Source: Ponticoccus litoralis (GTDB lineage Bacteria; Pseudomonadota; Alphaproteobacteria; Rhodobacterales; Rhodobacteraceae). Taken from it: a DNA stretch of 64,000 nt. The notes under the pieces were generated by a model, which saw nothing but the letters and a program-made list of their open reading frames with translations, searched no databases and was not told where the DNA came from. Location: positions 1 through 64,000 of the forward strand of contig NZ_JBDNCH010000002.1 of NCBI RefSeq assembly GCF_039769985.1, read 5' to 3'. The translations under genes and the position numbers were made by a program. Shown here one piece after another: positions 50,382-60,000 of the stretch; position 1 is the first letter of the stretch, and each line of letters starts with the position of its first letter.

Positions 50382-51284
50382 ATGCTGCACGTCCTGACCC
50401 ACGACATCCTGCCCGTCTTCTTCATGCTGGCGCTCGGCCTTGCACTGGGGCGCGCCAAGGTGGTCAGCGCAGCCGAAGCCGCGACGCTAAACCGGGTCGC
50501 CTTCCTGATCCTGCAGCCGGCGCTGATCTTTCCGCTGATCGCCCGGCTGGACTGGTCCAGCTTTCGCGTCGACGCGCTGGCGGTCTATGCCGCGATGGAG
50601 GTGCTGGTCTTCACCCTGACCTACCAGCTGCTGCGCCGGGCCTTCCGGCGCGCGGCGATGGAGGCCTGGCTTCTGTCCATGGCCACGGTCTTCGTCAACA
50701 CGCTGCTCTACATCTGGCCGATCTCCTTCCTGATCTACGGAGAGGCCGCCGCCCTGCCCGTCACCGCCCTCGTGGCCTGGGATTCCGCCGTCGCCTTCGC
50801 CTTCTTCATCATCTCGACGGACCTGATGTCGGGGCGCGGCGCCGGGCCGGGCGCGGCGATGCGACGGCTGGCACGGAACCCGGTGCTGATCGCCATCGCG
50901 CTGGGGCTGGCGGTGAACATCGCCGGGCTGGCGATCCCCGCCCCCTTCCTGACCGCCTTCGCCTTTTCCGGGGCCGCCGCCGCACCGCTGACGCTCTTTG
51001 CGCTCGGCGTCATCCTGTCGGGCCATGCGCTGTTGCCGGGTCCGGTGGTCTCGACCGTCACCGCGATCAAGCTGGCGGTCTTTCCGGCGCTGGTCTGGCT
51101 GGCGCTGTCGCTGACCGCCGCGCCCGGGACATGGCAGACGCTCTTCACCCTGACCGCCGCCGGGCCGTCGGGCGCCATGGCCTTCGCGCTGGCCATGCTC
51201 TACGGCGTCCGCACGGATGCCATCGCGCCGGTGATCGTCTGGACCTCTGTCCTGTCGCTGATCTCGCTGTCCTGGCTGGCCTGA
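50382..51284 (+). CDS. AEC family transporter 1
   Basis: A 300-aa permease of the auxin efflux carrier family, with about ten hydrophobic segments in two inverted repeats. Family features are RVAFLILQPALIFPLIA early, FVNTLLYIWPISFLIYG, and the C-terminal GPSGAMAFALAMLYGVRTDAIAPVIVWTSVLSLISLSWL. Bacterial members move organic acids such as malate. A second member lies at 57058. The ATG is at 50382; the longer open frame is antisense to the gene before it. Confidence 0.9.
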   Translation: MLHVLTHDILPVFFMLALGLALGRAKVVSAAEAATLNRVAFLILQPALIFPLIARLDWSSFRVDALAVYAAMEVLVFTLTYQLLRRAFRRAAMEAWLLSMATVFVNTLLYIWPISFLIYGEAAALPVTALVAWDSAVAFAFFIISTDLMSGRGAGPGAAMRRLARNPVLIAIALGLAVNIAGLAIPAPFLTAFAFSGAAAAPLTLFALGVILSGHALLPGPVVSTVTAIKLAVFPALVWLALSLTAAPGTWQTLFTLTAAGPSGAMAFALAMLYGVRTDAIAPVIVWTSVLSLISLSWLA

Positions 51285-51553
51285 CGCAGAGGCGCGGGTG
51301 CGGGCCGGACCGCCGCGCGGGCCCTGCGCCGCATTCACGCCACGGTCCGCGGCACAGCAATAAGGCTGTGCCGGCCGGGATTGTTGCAAGCCTGCACCGC
51401 ACGGACCAATGGTTATCAAGGGGTTAACCCGCGACCTTCCGCATTCGGGATGAAATTGCAGCCCGGAAACAGATGCCTTGTCCAGTATCCGCCTTTTTGC
51501 CCTATAGTTTCCGCACAGTGGACAGAAAATCATCGGATACAAAGAACATCCGA

Positions 51554-52036
51554 GTGAACCAAAAGCAGGCAGGTTTCGAATTGTCCCAGGATACGGCTCT
51601 GAGCCTGCGCGCCCTGCGCGCCGAGGATGAACCGGCATGGCGTGAAATGTGGAGGGCGTATCTGGCCTTTTACGAAAGCACCGTGCCAGAGGAGGTCTAT
51701 GCCTCCACCTTCGCACGCCTTCTGGGCGACGACCCCCGCGACTTCAACGCCCTGGTCGCCGAGAAGGACGGCGCCCTCGTCGGACTGGCGCATTACCTGT
51801 TCCACCGTCACGCCTGGAAGATCGAGGAGGTCTGCTACCTGCAGGACCTCTACGCCACGCCCGAGACCCGGGGCACCGGCGTCGGGCGCACCCTGATCGA
51901 GGGCGTCTATGCCGCCGCGGATGCCCATGGCGCGGGATCGGTCTACTGGCTGACGCAGGACGGCAACCGGACCGCGCGCAGGCTTTACGACCGTATCGGC
52001 GCGCTGACGCCCTTCATCAAATACCAGAGGGCCTGA
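51554..52036 (+). CDS. GNAT family N-acetyltransferase
   Basis: About 160 aa. The GNAT fold covers residues 15-155: LSLRALRAEDEPAWREMWRAYLAFY, ALVAEKDGALVGLAHYLFH, the acetyl-CoA loop YATPETRGTGVGRTLIEGVYAAAD and WLTQDGNRTARRLYDRIGALTPFIKYQ. The start is uncertain: GTG 51554 is used because a -10-like TATAGT (51503-51508) lies upstream and the residues before it look non-conserved. ATG 51473 is the alternative. The stop overlaps the next start (TGATG). Substrate unknown. Confidence 0.82.
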   Translation: MNQKQAGFELSQDTALSLRALRAEDEPAWREMWRAYLAFYESTVPEEVYASTFARLLGDDPRDFNALVAEKDGALVGLAHYLFHRHAWKIEEVCYLQDLYATPETRGTGVGRTLIEGVYAAADAHGAGSVYWLTQDGNRTARRLYDRIGALTPFIKYQRA

Positions 52037-53428
52037 TGCGCACCGCCAGACGACTGCTTCTGCCGTTTTACATGATGCTGGGCGCCTGCATGCCGGTCCA
52101 GAACACGGAAACCGCGACCCGGGCCGCCGCCGTGCCGGTGCAGGCGGCCAGCACGCTGCCCCCGATGAAGAGCTTCTCGGTGCCGCGCCCCGCACCGACG
52201 GTGGCCTCGAACGCCGATATCGCGCGGGATTTCCTCGACCTCTCCTTCATGCTGGAATCCGGGCGCGCCCTGCCGGTCTTCACCCGCTTCGAGGGGCCGA
52301 TCTCGGTGCGGGTGACCGGCGCGCCGCCGGCCTCGCTGGGGCCCGACCTGACGCGGCTTCTGCACCGCCTGCGCACCGAGGCGGGCCTTGACATCGCCCT
52401 GACCGGTGCGGCGCAGGCCAATATCACCCTTCAGGCCGTGACCCGCGAAGAGATCCGCCGCACCCTGCCGAGCGCCGCCTGTTTCGTGGTGCCCAACGTC
52501 ACCTCCCTGGCCGAGTACCGCAGCCTGCGCCGCACCGGGCAGGTCAGCTGGTCGCAGCTGCGCAACCGCGAGACGCTGGCGATCTTCCTGCCCAACGACG
52601 CCAGCCCGCAAGAGGTGCGCGACTGCCTGCACGAGGAACTGGCGCAGGCGATCGGTCCGCTGAACGACCTCTACCGCCTGCCCGACAGCGTCTTCAACGA
52701 CGACAATGTGCACACGGTGCTGACCGGCTTCGACATGCTGGTGCTGCGCGCCTATTACGATCCGGCGCTGCGCACGGGCATGACCCGCGCCGAGGTGGCC
52801 GAGCGCCTGCCCGCGATCCTCGCCCGGCTCAACCCGGCGGGTCAGGGGATCGCGCCCCGGCGGCTGTCCACAACACCCCGGGCACTGGATCGAGGCGGTG
52901 CAGACCGCGCTTGGCCCCGGCGCCAATGCCGCCGAACGGCGCGCGGCGGCCACAAAGGCGCTTCAGGTCGCCACCGCCATGGGCTGGACCGACCATCGCC
53001 GCGCCTTTTCGCATTACGCCATGGGGCGGCTCTTGCAGGCAACCGACCCGGCCGGGGCGCAGGACAACTTCGTGCTGGCGCAGCGGTTCTTCGGCCCCGG
53101 CCCGGACACCGCGCTGCACCGCGCCTATGTCGCCTCGCAGCTGGCCGCCTATGCGATCAGCACAGGCCGGGCCGAGGATGCTCTGTATCTTCTGACCCCG
53201 CATCTGGACACGGCGGCGCAGCACGAGAATGCGGCGCTTCTGGCGACGCTGATGATGCTGCGCGCCGAGGCGCTGGAACTGGCGGGCCATGTCACCGAGG
53301 GACGCAAGGTCCGGGTGGACTCCCTTGGATGGGCGCGATACGGCTTCGGCTCTGACTGGGCCGTGCGCGCCAAGCTGCGCGAGGTCGGCCTGCTGAACCC
53401 CGCCAGACGGAGACAGGGCGCCTTATGA
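52036..53428 (+). CDS. DUF2927 lipoprotein-like protein (one frame break)
   Basis: About 463 aa after removing one base at 52884 (GGC[A]CTGG). The N-terminus is lipoprotein-like (RRLLLPFYMMLGACMPVQ, lipobox LGAC). The DUF2927 domain follows (ARDFLDLSFMLESGRALPVFTRFEGPISVRV...CFVVPNVTSLAEY...DCLHEELAQAIGPLNDLYRLPDSVFNDDNVH, with HEE suggesting a metal site). A C-terminal helical repeat region (after 310) looks TPR-like. Restored junction: STTPRAWIEAVQTALGPG. It is coupled to the GNAT gene and to the 55-aa gene after it (ATGA). Confidence 0.82.
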
Positions 53429-53592
53429 TCGTGATTGCAGGAGCCATCCTTGGTGCCATTCTCGGCGGTATCGTCGCGGCCCGCCGCAAGGGCAACAAGG
53501 CCGATATCGCGCAATACGCGGTGGTCTACGGCATCGCCCTCGCCCTTGCCGGGCTGGTCCTGACCATCGCCATCGAGAAACTGATCGTCTGA
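53425..53592 (+). CDS. Small two-helix membrane protein, 55 aa
   Basis: MIVIAGAILGAILGGIVAAR, a short basic/polar link (RKGNKADIAQ), then YAVVYGIALALAGLVLTIAIEKLIV. Two transmembrane segments with a cytosolic hairpin. It overlaps the previous stop as ATGA, a reliable sign of coupled translation. Function unknown. Confidence 0.75.
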   Translation: MIVIAGAILGAILGGIVAARRKGNKADIAQYAVVYGIALALAGLVLTIAIEKLIV

Positions 53593-53599
53593 GGCGGGG

Positions 53600-53645
53600 G
53601 AAAGCGGCTTCGAAGCCGCTTTCGAAAGGCCCTTCGAAGGGCCTT
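53600..53645. repeat. Twin-palindrome element, copy 4
   Basis: Perfect palindromes 53600-53623 (arms GAAAGCGGC/GCCGCTTTC) and 53626-53645 (arms AAGGCCC/GGGCCTT), both centred on TTCGAA, two bases apart. It lies eight bases after the 55-aa gene and probably separates it from the VWA gene. Confidence 0.8.
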
Positions 53646-53689
53646 CGCGCCGGTGGACAGGGCGCGCCCGGCATCCTAGACCTGTGGCC

Positions 53690-54871
53690 ATGTTCGTGCC
53701 CTTCTTCGAGACCCTGCGCAAGGCCGGTGTGCCGGTCACCCTGCGCGAGTACCTGTCCTTCCTCGACGGCATGGCCGCGGGGCTGGCGACCTATGATGTC
53801 GAGGCCTTCTACTACCTCGCCCGCGTGTCAATGGTGAAGGACGAGCGCCATCTCGACCGCTTCGACCGCGCCTTCGCCGAGGCCTTCAGGGGGCTGGAGC
53901 AGATCGGCGTCGACGACGTTCTGAACGCCGTCGACCTGCCCGCCGACTGGCTGCGCAGGCAGGCCGAGAAACTGCTGACCGAGGAAGAGAAGGCGCAGAT
54001 CGAGGCCCTTGGCGGCTTCGACAAGCTGATGGAGGCGCTGAAGGAGCGGCTGGCCGAGCAAAAGGGCCGTCACCAGGGCGGTTCGAAGTGGATCGGCACC
54101 GGCGGCACCTCGCCCTTCGGCGCCTATGGCTACAACCCCGAGGGGGTGCGCATCGGCGAGGACGAGAGCCGCCACAGGCGCGCGGTGAAGGTCTGGGACA
54201 AGCGCGAGTTCCGCAACCTCGACGATACGGTCGAGCTGGGCACGCGCAACATCAAGGTCGCGCTGAAACGGCTGCGGCGATGGGTGCGGCAGGGCGCCGA
54301 GGACGAGCTGGACCTCGACGGCACGATCCGCGCCACCGCCGAACACGGCTACCTCGACGTGCAGACCCGGCCCGAGCGGCGCAACGCGGTGAAGGTGCTG
54401 CTGTTCCTCGACGCGGGCGGGTCGATGGATCCCTTCGTGAAGGTGGTCGAAGAGCTGTTCTCGGCGGCGCGGGCCGAGTTCAAGCACATGGAGCATTTCT
54501 ACTTCCACAACTGTCTCTACGAGGGCGTCTGGCGCGACAACCGCCGCCGCTGGGACCGGCAGGTGCCGACCTGGGAGGTGCTGAACACCTACGGGCCGGA
54601 CTACAAGTGCATCTTCGTCGGCGATGCCTCGATGTCGCCCTACGAGATCGCCTATCCCGGCGGCGCCAACGAGCACTGGAACGCCGAGGCCGGGCAGGTC
54701 TGGCTGCAACGCGCGCGGGATCAGTGGCACGATCACCTCTGGATCAACCCGGTGCCCGAGACGCATTGGCCCTACACCCAGTCGATCGGCATGATCCGCG
54801 AGATCTTCGAGGAGCGCATGGTGCCGATGACGCTGGAGGGCATCGACCGGGGCGTGAAGCTGCTGGCCTGA
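53690..54871 (+). CDS. VWA-domain protein (CoxE-like), MoxR partner
   Basis: A 393-aa protein. N-terminal helical region (1-130) with FFETLRKAGVPVTLREYLSFLDGMAAGL, typical of CoxE-like proteins. A Gly-rich link (GGSKWIGTGGTSPFGAYGYNPEGVRIG) precedes the von Willebrand A domain (from about 230, NAVKVLLFLDAGGSMDPFVKVVEELFSAA). The MIDAS motif is DAGGS instead of DxSxS, losing the first Ser. MoxR and VWA proteins work as pairs; the ATPase gene at 48576 is the likely partner. GTG 53684 is an alternative start two codons upstream. Confidence 0.88.
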   Translation: MFVPFFETLRKAGVPVTLREYLSFLDGMAAGLATYDVEAFYYLARVSMVKDERHLDRFDRAFAEAFRGLEQIGVDDVLNAVDLPADWLRRQAEKLLTEEEKAQIEALGGFDKLMEALKERLAEQKGRHQGGSKWIGTGGTSPFGAYGYNPEGVRIGEDESRHRRAVKVWDKREFRNLDDTVELGTRNIKVALKRLRRWVRQGAEDELDLDGTIRATAEHGYLDVQTRPERRNAVKVLLFLDAGGSMDPFVKVVEELFSAARAEFKHMEHFYFHNCLYEGVWRDNRRRWDRQVPTWEVLNTYGPDYKCIFVGDASMSPYEIAYPGGANEHWNAEAGQVWLQRARDQWHDHLWINPVPETHWPYTQSIGMIREIFEERMVPMTLEGIDRGVKLLA

Positions 54872-54906
54872 CCCTCCGCGCCGCTGCGCTGCGGGGCGAT
54901 CGGGCG

Positions 54907-54935
54907 CAGAGGTATTTGGACCAAGAAGAAGACCG
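54907..54935 (+). repeat. AAGAAG-type intergenic repeat, copy 5
   Basis: CAGAGGTATTTGGACCAAGA then AGAAGACCG, between convergent VWA and sdaA genes. Confidence 0.65.
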
Positions 54936-55133
54936 ATGGCGGGGCGTGCCGAGCCGCTGCGGTGCCTGGGGCCGGGATATGGTCCCCTGTGGCGCTCTCA
55001 CCGGGGGCGGTGGCGCTCGGGTCGGGGGCAAGCCTGGCCGCTTCGGCAGCAGGTCAGCGCTGCGCCTGCCTCCGGCGCGTCCGGGCTGGGCGGGACGCGG
55101 TCCGGGGGCGGTTATGGCGGTGAAAGGGGGTGG

Positions 55134-56544
55134 TCAGCACTCCGGCAGGTTGACCGCGATGCCGCCCGTCGAGGTTTCCTTGTACTTCAGGTCCATGTCG
55201 CGGTCGGTTTCCAGCATCACCCGGATGCAGTTGTCGAGTGGCATGAAATGCGTGCCGTCGCCGCGCAGGGCCAGCGAGGCGGCGGAGACCGCCTTGATCG
55301 CCCCCAGCGCGTTGCGTTCGATGCAGGGCACCTGCACGAGCCCCGCCGCCGGATCGCAGGTCATGCCGAGGTGGTGTTCCAGCGCGATCTCGGCGGCATT
55401 CTCGACCTGCGCATTGCTGCCGCCCAGCACCGCGCAGAGGCCCGCCGCCCCCATGGCGGCGGCAGAGCCCACCTCGGCCTGGCAGCCCGCCTCGGCGCCC
55501 GAGATCGACGCGTTGTGCTTGATCAGCCCGCCGATGGCGGCGGCGACCAGCAAGAGGTCGCGGCAGCCCCTGCGCGTAGCCCCCACGCAGTGGTCGCGGT
55601 AGTAGCGCAGCACCGCAGGCACCACCCCCGCCGCGCCATTGGTGGGTGAGGTCACGACCCGCCCCCCGGCGGCGTTTTCCTCGTTCACCGCCATGGCATA
55701 GACCGAGAGCCAGTCGTTGGCCTGATGCGGCTGGGCTAGGTTCATACCCTTTTCCGCCTGCAACTGGTCGTGGATGTTCTTGGCGCGGCGTTTCACCTTG
55801 AGGCCGCCGGGCAGGATGCCCTCCTGCTCCAGCCCGCGCGCCACGCAGCCGTCCATGGTATCGAGGATGCGGTCGATCCTTGCGTCGAGATCGGCGCCGT
55901 GCAGGACAGCTTCGTTGGCGCGCTTCATCTGGGCGATGGTGAGGCCCGAGCGCGCGCCCATCTCGAGCATCTCGGCGGCGGTGCCGAAGGGATAGGGGAA
56001 GGCATGGGCGGTCTTTTCCGATTTCAGATCGTGGCCGCCCGCCTTCTGCGCCTCGAGCTCTGCCGCGGTCAGCACGAAGCCGCCGCCGACCGAGTAGTAG
56101 GTCTGCTGCATATAGGGCGCGCCCGCGCTGTCGAAGGCCTTCAGGATCAAGCCGTTGGCGTGGCCGGGCAGCGAGGGGCCGTAGTCGAAGACGAGGTCCG
56201 TGGCGGGATCGAAGCGCAGGGCCGGCAGGCCCTCGGGGCGCACAACACCCTCTGTGCGCACCGCCTGTTCGAGGGCCTCGGCGCGGTCCGGGTCCAGCGT
56301 TTCGGGCACCAGCCCGCAGAGGCCCGAGGATCACCGCACGGTCGGTGGCATGGCCCTTGCCGGTGAAGGCCAGCGAGCCGTGCAGAGAGGCGCCCAGCCG
56401 GGCCAGCTCTCCGGCGCCGGGGGTCTTCTCGGCCCCACCCCGCAGGTCGTCGAGAAAGCGCGCGGCGGCCACCATCGGCCCCATGGTATGCGAGGACGAG
56501 GGTCCGATGCCGATCTTGAAGACGTCGAAGACGGAGAGAAACAT
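55134..56544 (-). CDS. sdaA: L-serine dehydratase, iron-sulfur type (one frame break)
   Basis: About 469 aa after removing one base at 56326 (CC[G]AGG), giving DRAVILGLCGLVPETLDPD. It deaminates L-serine to pyruvate. The beta domain (MFLSVFDVFKIGIGPSSSHTMGP) and alpha domain are fused, as in most Gram-negative enzymes. Cluster and active-site segments are NGAAGVVPAVLRYY, EAGCQAEVGSAAAMGAAGLC and CDPAAGLVQVPCIERNALGAIKAVSAASLAL. No regulatory ACT domain is attached. Convergent with the VWA gene. Confidence 0.94.
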
Positions 56545-57057
56545 GCGCGGCCTTTCCACTGGGTGTTGCGGTGGGCTGGTTCGGGTCGGCGCACTCTGCG
56601 ACAGGCGCTTCGGACGGACAAGGTGTCGGATCGCGGGCGGCTGGCGGAAGGTCGCCGCGCCCGCGCAGAGGGTCGCATTCCGTCATCCCGCGGCGAAGAT
56701 TTCCGCCGGGGCGCCGCGGTCACCCTGCCCCGGTTCGGGGTCCGACAAGCGGGCGCGGGGAATCGGGCTGGCCGGGGACAAGGGGAGAGGCCGCCCGCCC
56801 GGCCCATGCCCTGCCCCGATGCATTGGGGCGCGGGAGAAGAGCGGCCCCCGGACGGTACGGAGAGAAAAACCTACAGCGGGCTACACCTGCCCTCTTCTG
56901 ACCGGGGTGCCCGCCGGATCGGCGCCGGGGAGCAAACGAGGCGCGGCTGTTCCGGTCCGCGACCGAGGCCCTGCCCGCCCTTTTCCCTGCCCACAGGCCT
57001 GCTATGGCTGCATGGTGGCCAGAGACGGCCGCCTCTGACACCGCCGGGACCGCGACC
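56545..57057. other. sdaA-AEC2 divergent region
   Basis: About 510 bases between the two starts. GC-rich; no riboswitch, tRNA or convincing small gene seen. Both promoters must lie here but neither could be placed. Confidence 0.5.
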
Positions 57058-57994
57058 ATGACCTCCGCCATCCTTCTCGCCCTCTCGCCGATCGTGCTGA
57101 TCATCGCACTTGGCCACCTGCTGAAGCGCCGCGCCTTCCTTGCCGAGGGCTTCTGGCCGCAGGCGGAGCGGCTGAGTTACTACATCCTGCTGCCCTGCCT
57201 GTTCTTCAACAGCCTCGCCACGGCGGATCTCGGGGCGATCCCGGTCGGACGGCTGGCGGCGACGCTGATCCTGTCGACCCTCGCGGTGGCCGGCTTCGTG
57301 CTGATGATCCGCCCGGCGCTCAGGATCGACGGCCCGGCCTTCACCTCGGTCTTTCAGGCCAGCATCCGTTTCAACAACTACGTGGGCGTGACGCTGGTCA
57401 CCGGGCTGTTCGGATCGACGGGGCTGGCGCTGGCGGCACTGTCCAATGCCTCTTTGGTGCCCACGGTGAACATCCTCAGCGTGCTGGTCTTCTCGCGCTT
57501 CGCCACGGCGCGGCTGGGACCACGGCAGGTGGCGGTGCAGCTGGCGACGAACCCGCTGCTGCTGTCCTCGCTGGCGGGGATCGGCTTTCAGCTGGCCGCG
57601 CTGCCGATCCCGGCGGGCGTGGAGCCCGCCCTGCGGACGCTGGGCGCCGCCTCGCTGCCGCTTGGGCTGCTTTGTGTCGGCGCGGCGCTGGATTTCGGCG
57701 CGGCGCGGGCACTGGTTGCGGCCCATCGTGGTCTCCTCGGCGGTGAAATTCGCGATGCTTCCGGCGGTCACGCTGGCCGTGGCGCTGCTTCTGGGGCTGG
57801 AGGGGCGCGCCCTGACCACAGTGCTGCTGTTCCAGGCGCTGCCGACCGCCTCTTCGGCCTATATCCTCGCCCGGCAGCTGGGCGGCGATGCGCCGCTGAT
57901 GGCCGGGATCACCGCGGCGCAGACGGTGCTGGCGCTGGTCACGCTGCCGCTGGTGATGTCGCTGATGGCGCTGCTTGTGGGGATCGGGCTGTAG
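57058..57994 (+). CDS. AEC family transporter 2 (one frame break)
   Basis: About 311 aa after removing one base at 57711 (GGC[A]CTGG), giving FGAARAWLRPIVVSSAVKFAMLPAVTL. About ten transmembrane segments; family stretches are LSYYILLPCLFFNSLATADL, SIRFNNYVGVTLVTGLFG and LFQALPTASSAYILARQLGGDAPLMAGITAAQTVLALVTLPL. Probable organic-acid or related permease. Only moderately like the carrier at 50382, so not a recent duplicate. Confidence 0.88.
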
Positions 57995-58143
57995 GCGCGC
58001 CGCAGGGGCAGGCCTGCCCGGCCCCTGATCCGAAAGACCTGGCGCGACAGCGGCCCGCCCGGGGCCAGCCGTTGCGCCGCGGGAAGGGGGCGGTCGCGCC
58101 GAAGGATCGCGACGGCGCCCCTGCCCCCGATGTGCCCCGCCCG

Positions 58144-59430
58144 TCAGGCCGCGCTGACGCGCCAGATCGCGTCGCCGACATCGTCGGCCACCAGCAGCGA
58201 TTTGCCGTCCGGTCCGACGGCCACGCCCACCGGGCGCCCGTAGGCCAGCCTTTCGTCCTCGGACAGGAAGCCGGTCAGGATGTCGCGCGCCGGACCCGAG
58301 GGCCTGCCGCCCTCGAAGGGCACGAAGATCACCCGGTAGCCGCTGAGGATCGAGCGGTTCCAAGAGCCGTGCTGGCCGATCACCATGCCGGGGCCGAAGC
58401 CCGGCAGCACGCCCTCGGGCAGCCAGCACAGGCCCAGCGAGGCGGTGTGGCCGCCGAGCGCGTAATCGGGTGTGATCGCGCTGGCCACCTTGGCGGCATC
58501 CTGCGGCACGCGGTCGTCCACCACCTTGCCCCAGTAGCAATAGGGCCAGCCGTAGAAGCCGCCATCCTGCACCGAGGTCAGGTAGTCGGGCGGCGTCTCG
58601 TCCCCCAGCCCGTCGCGTTCGTTCACCACGGTCCAGAGCGCACCTGTCCCCGGCTCCCACGCCATGCCGACGGCATTGCGCAGCCCGCTGGCAAAGATGC
58701 GCGCGGCCCCGGTGGCCACGTCGACCTCCCAGATCGCGGCGCGGCCCTCTTCGGCCTCCATGCCCGCATCGCCGATGTTCGACAGCGAGCCCACGCCGAC
58801 GTAGAGCTTCGTCCGGTCGGGCGAAACCAACAGGCTGCGGGTCCAGTGACCGTGCGGCTTGAAGTCGACGATCTGCTGTCCGGCACCGGACAGCGGCTGC
58901 CCGGGCGTGTAGTCGAAGACCTTCAGACCGTCGGTATTGCCGAGGTAGAAGCTCGATCCGACCAGCGCCATGCCGAAGGGCTGGCGCTGGTTCTCGACAA
59001 AGACCTCGCGGTGTTCGGCGACGCCGTCGCCATCCGCATCGCGCCAGAGCGTCACCCGGTTGGCGCTGTCGCCGATCGCCTTGACCCGGCGCATGGTCGC
59101 CTGCGCGGCATGGTCCATCAGGGTCTTCGGCGCGGCGGGCTGTTCCTTGGATTCCGCCACCAGCACGTCGCCGTTGGGCAGCACCTCGATCCAGCGCGGA
59201 TGATCCAGCCCCTCGGCGAAGGCCTTGACCGACAGGCCCGGCGCGCAGATCGGCAGACGCCCGTCCTTGAAGCCCTCGGCGGCGGGCATCTTCAGCGTCA
59301 TGATCCCCTGCGCGCGGGCCTCGGGGATCTCCGGTTCGCTGCCGAAGGCTCGGATCGCGGGCGATCCCGCCCGGCGCGTGGCTGCAATGACTCCTCCGAC
59401 CAGCGCGGTCGCCTTGGCGATCAGGTCCAT
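58144..59430 (-). CDS. PQQ-dependent sugar dehydrogenase-like beta-propeller
   Basis: A 428-aa protein of the glucose/sorbosone dehydrogenase family. A hydrophobic N-terminus (LIAKATALVGGVIAATRRAG) may anchor or export it. The beta-propeller has family motifs FAEGLDHPRWIEVLPNGDVLVAES, HGHWTRSLLVSPDRTKLYVGVGSLSNIGDAG, NAVGMAWEPGTGALWTVVNERDGLGDETPPDYLTSVQDGGFYGWPYCYWG and GQHGSWNRS. GGGAGGGATC precedes ATG 59430. The frame stays open far upstream to 61614, but that part is antisense to the RND genes. PQQ use is by family. Confidence 0.9.
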   Translation of the reverse strand: MDLIAKATALVGGVIAATRRAGSPAIRAFGSEPEIPEARAQGIMTLKMPAAEGFKDGRLPICAPGLSVKAFAEGLDHPRWIEVLPNGDVLVAESKEQPAAPKTLMDHAAQATMRRVKAIGDSANRVTLWRDADGDGVAEHREVFVENQRQPFGMALVGSSFYLGNTDGLKVFDYTPGQPLSGAGQQIVDFKPHGHWTRSLLVSPDRTKLYVGVGSLSNIGDAGMEAEEGRAAIWEVDVATGAARIFASGLRNAVGMAWEPGTGALWTVVNERDGLGDETPPDYLTSVQDGGFYGWPYCYWGKVVDDRVPQDAAKVASAITPDYALGGHTASLGLCWLPEGVLPGFGPGMVIGQHGSWNRSILSGYRVIFVPFEGGRPSGPARDILTGFLSEDERLAYGRPVGVAVGPDGKSLLVADDVGDAIWRVSAA

Positions 59431-60000
59431 GATCCCTCCCGTTCCTGTTTGCGCTATCCTCGCTTGCGCCATCCTAGGCCAAAGGCGCGGGACAGGACAG
59501 GGGGCGTGGACGCTGTCGCGGCAGGCCCGGTGCCCGGGCAACGGGCGAGAGGCTCTGCCTCTCGCGCTCTCCGAGGTATTGTCAGACCGAAGAAGGGGGC
59601 GCGGCGCATTGTGGTCCGGGACGGTGGGGGACGCGGGCGCGGCGGCGGGGCCGGTCCGCGCGTGGCTGGCGCAGCAGGCGTGGCGGCAGCAGGCGTGGCG
59701 GAAGACCCGCAGGAAGACCCGAAGGGAGGTAAACAGATCTTGTCTTGGCGGATGCCGCGCGCCGGTGCAGGCTGAGCGGAGGACCCCCGGTCGTGCCCCG
59801 GGCCGGAAAGCGTTGCGCGGGCCCCCAGTTGGTGCCATCGTCTGCGCCGAAAGCCCGGGCGGGCGGCCTTGCGGTGAGGCGCGGCCCGGATGCCGGGGGC
59901 ACAGGCAAGGGCCCCTGCGGCGCCCCCGGCCCCGTGCAGCGAAACAGGGCGTGCCGGGACGCCGAAACCGGCCCGGCCCGGGGCCATTGAACGGAAGACC
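59431..60000. other. Intergenic region before the RND genes
   Basis: About 570 bases. It holds AAGAAG-repeat copy 6 and otherwise GC-rich sequence with no recognisable gene. Divergent promoters must be here. Confidence 0.55.
59545..59596 (+). repeat. AAGAAG-type intergenic repeat, copy 6
   Basis: Hairpin GCGAGAG-GCTCTG-CCTCTCGC (59545-59565), then CCGAGGTATTGTCAGACCGA and AGAAGG. Same layout as copy 1: hairpin with CTCTG loop followed by the GAGGTATT...AAGAAG block. Confidence 0.7.
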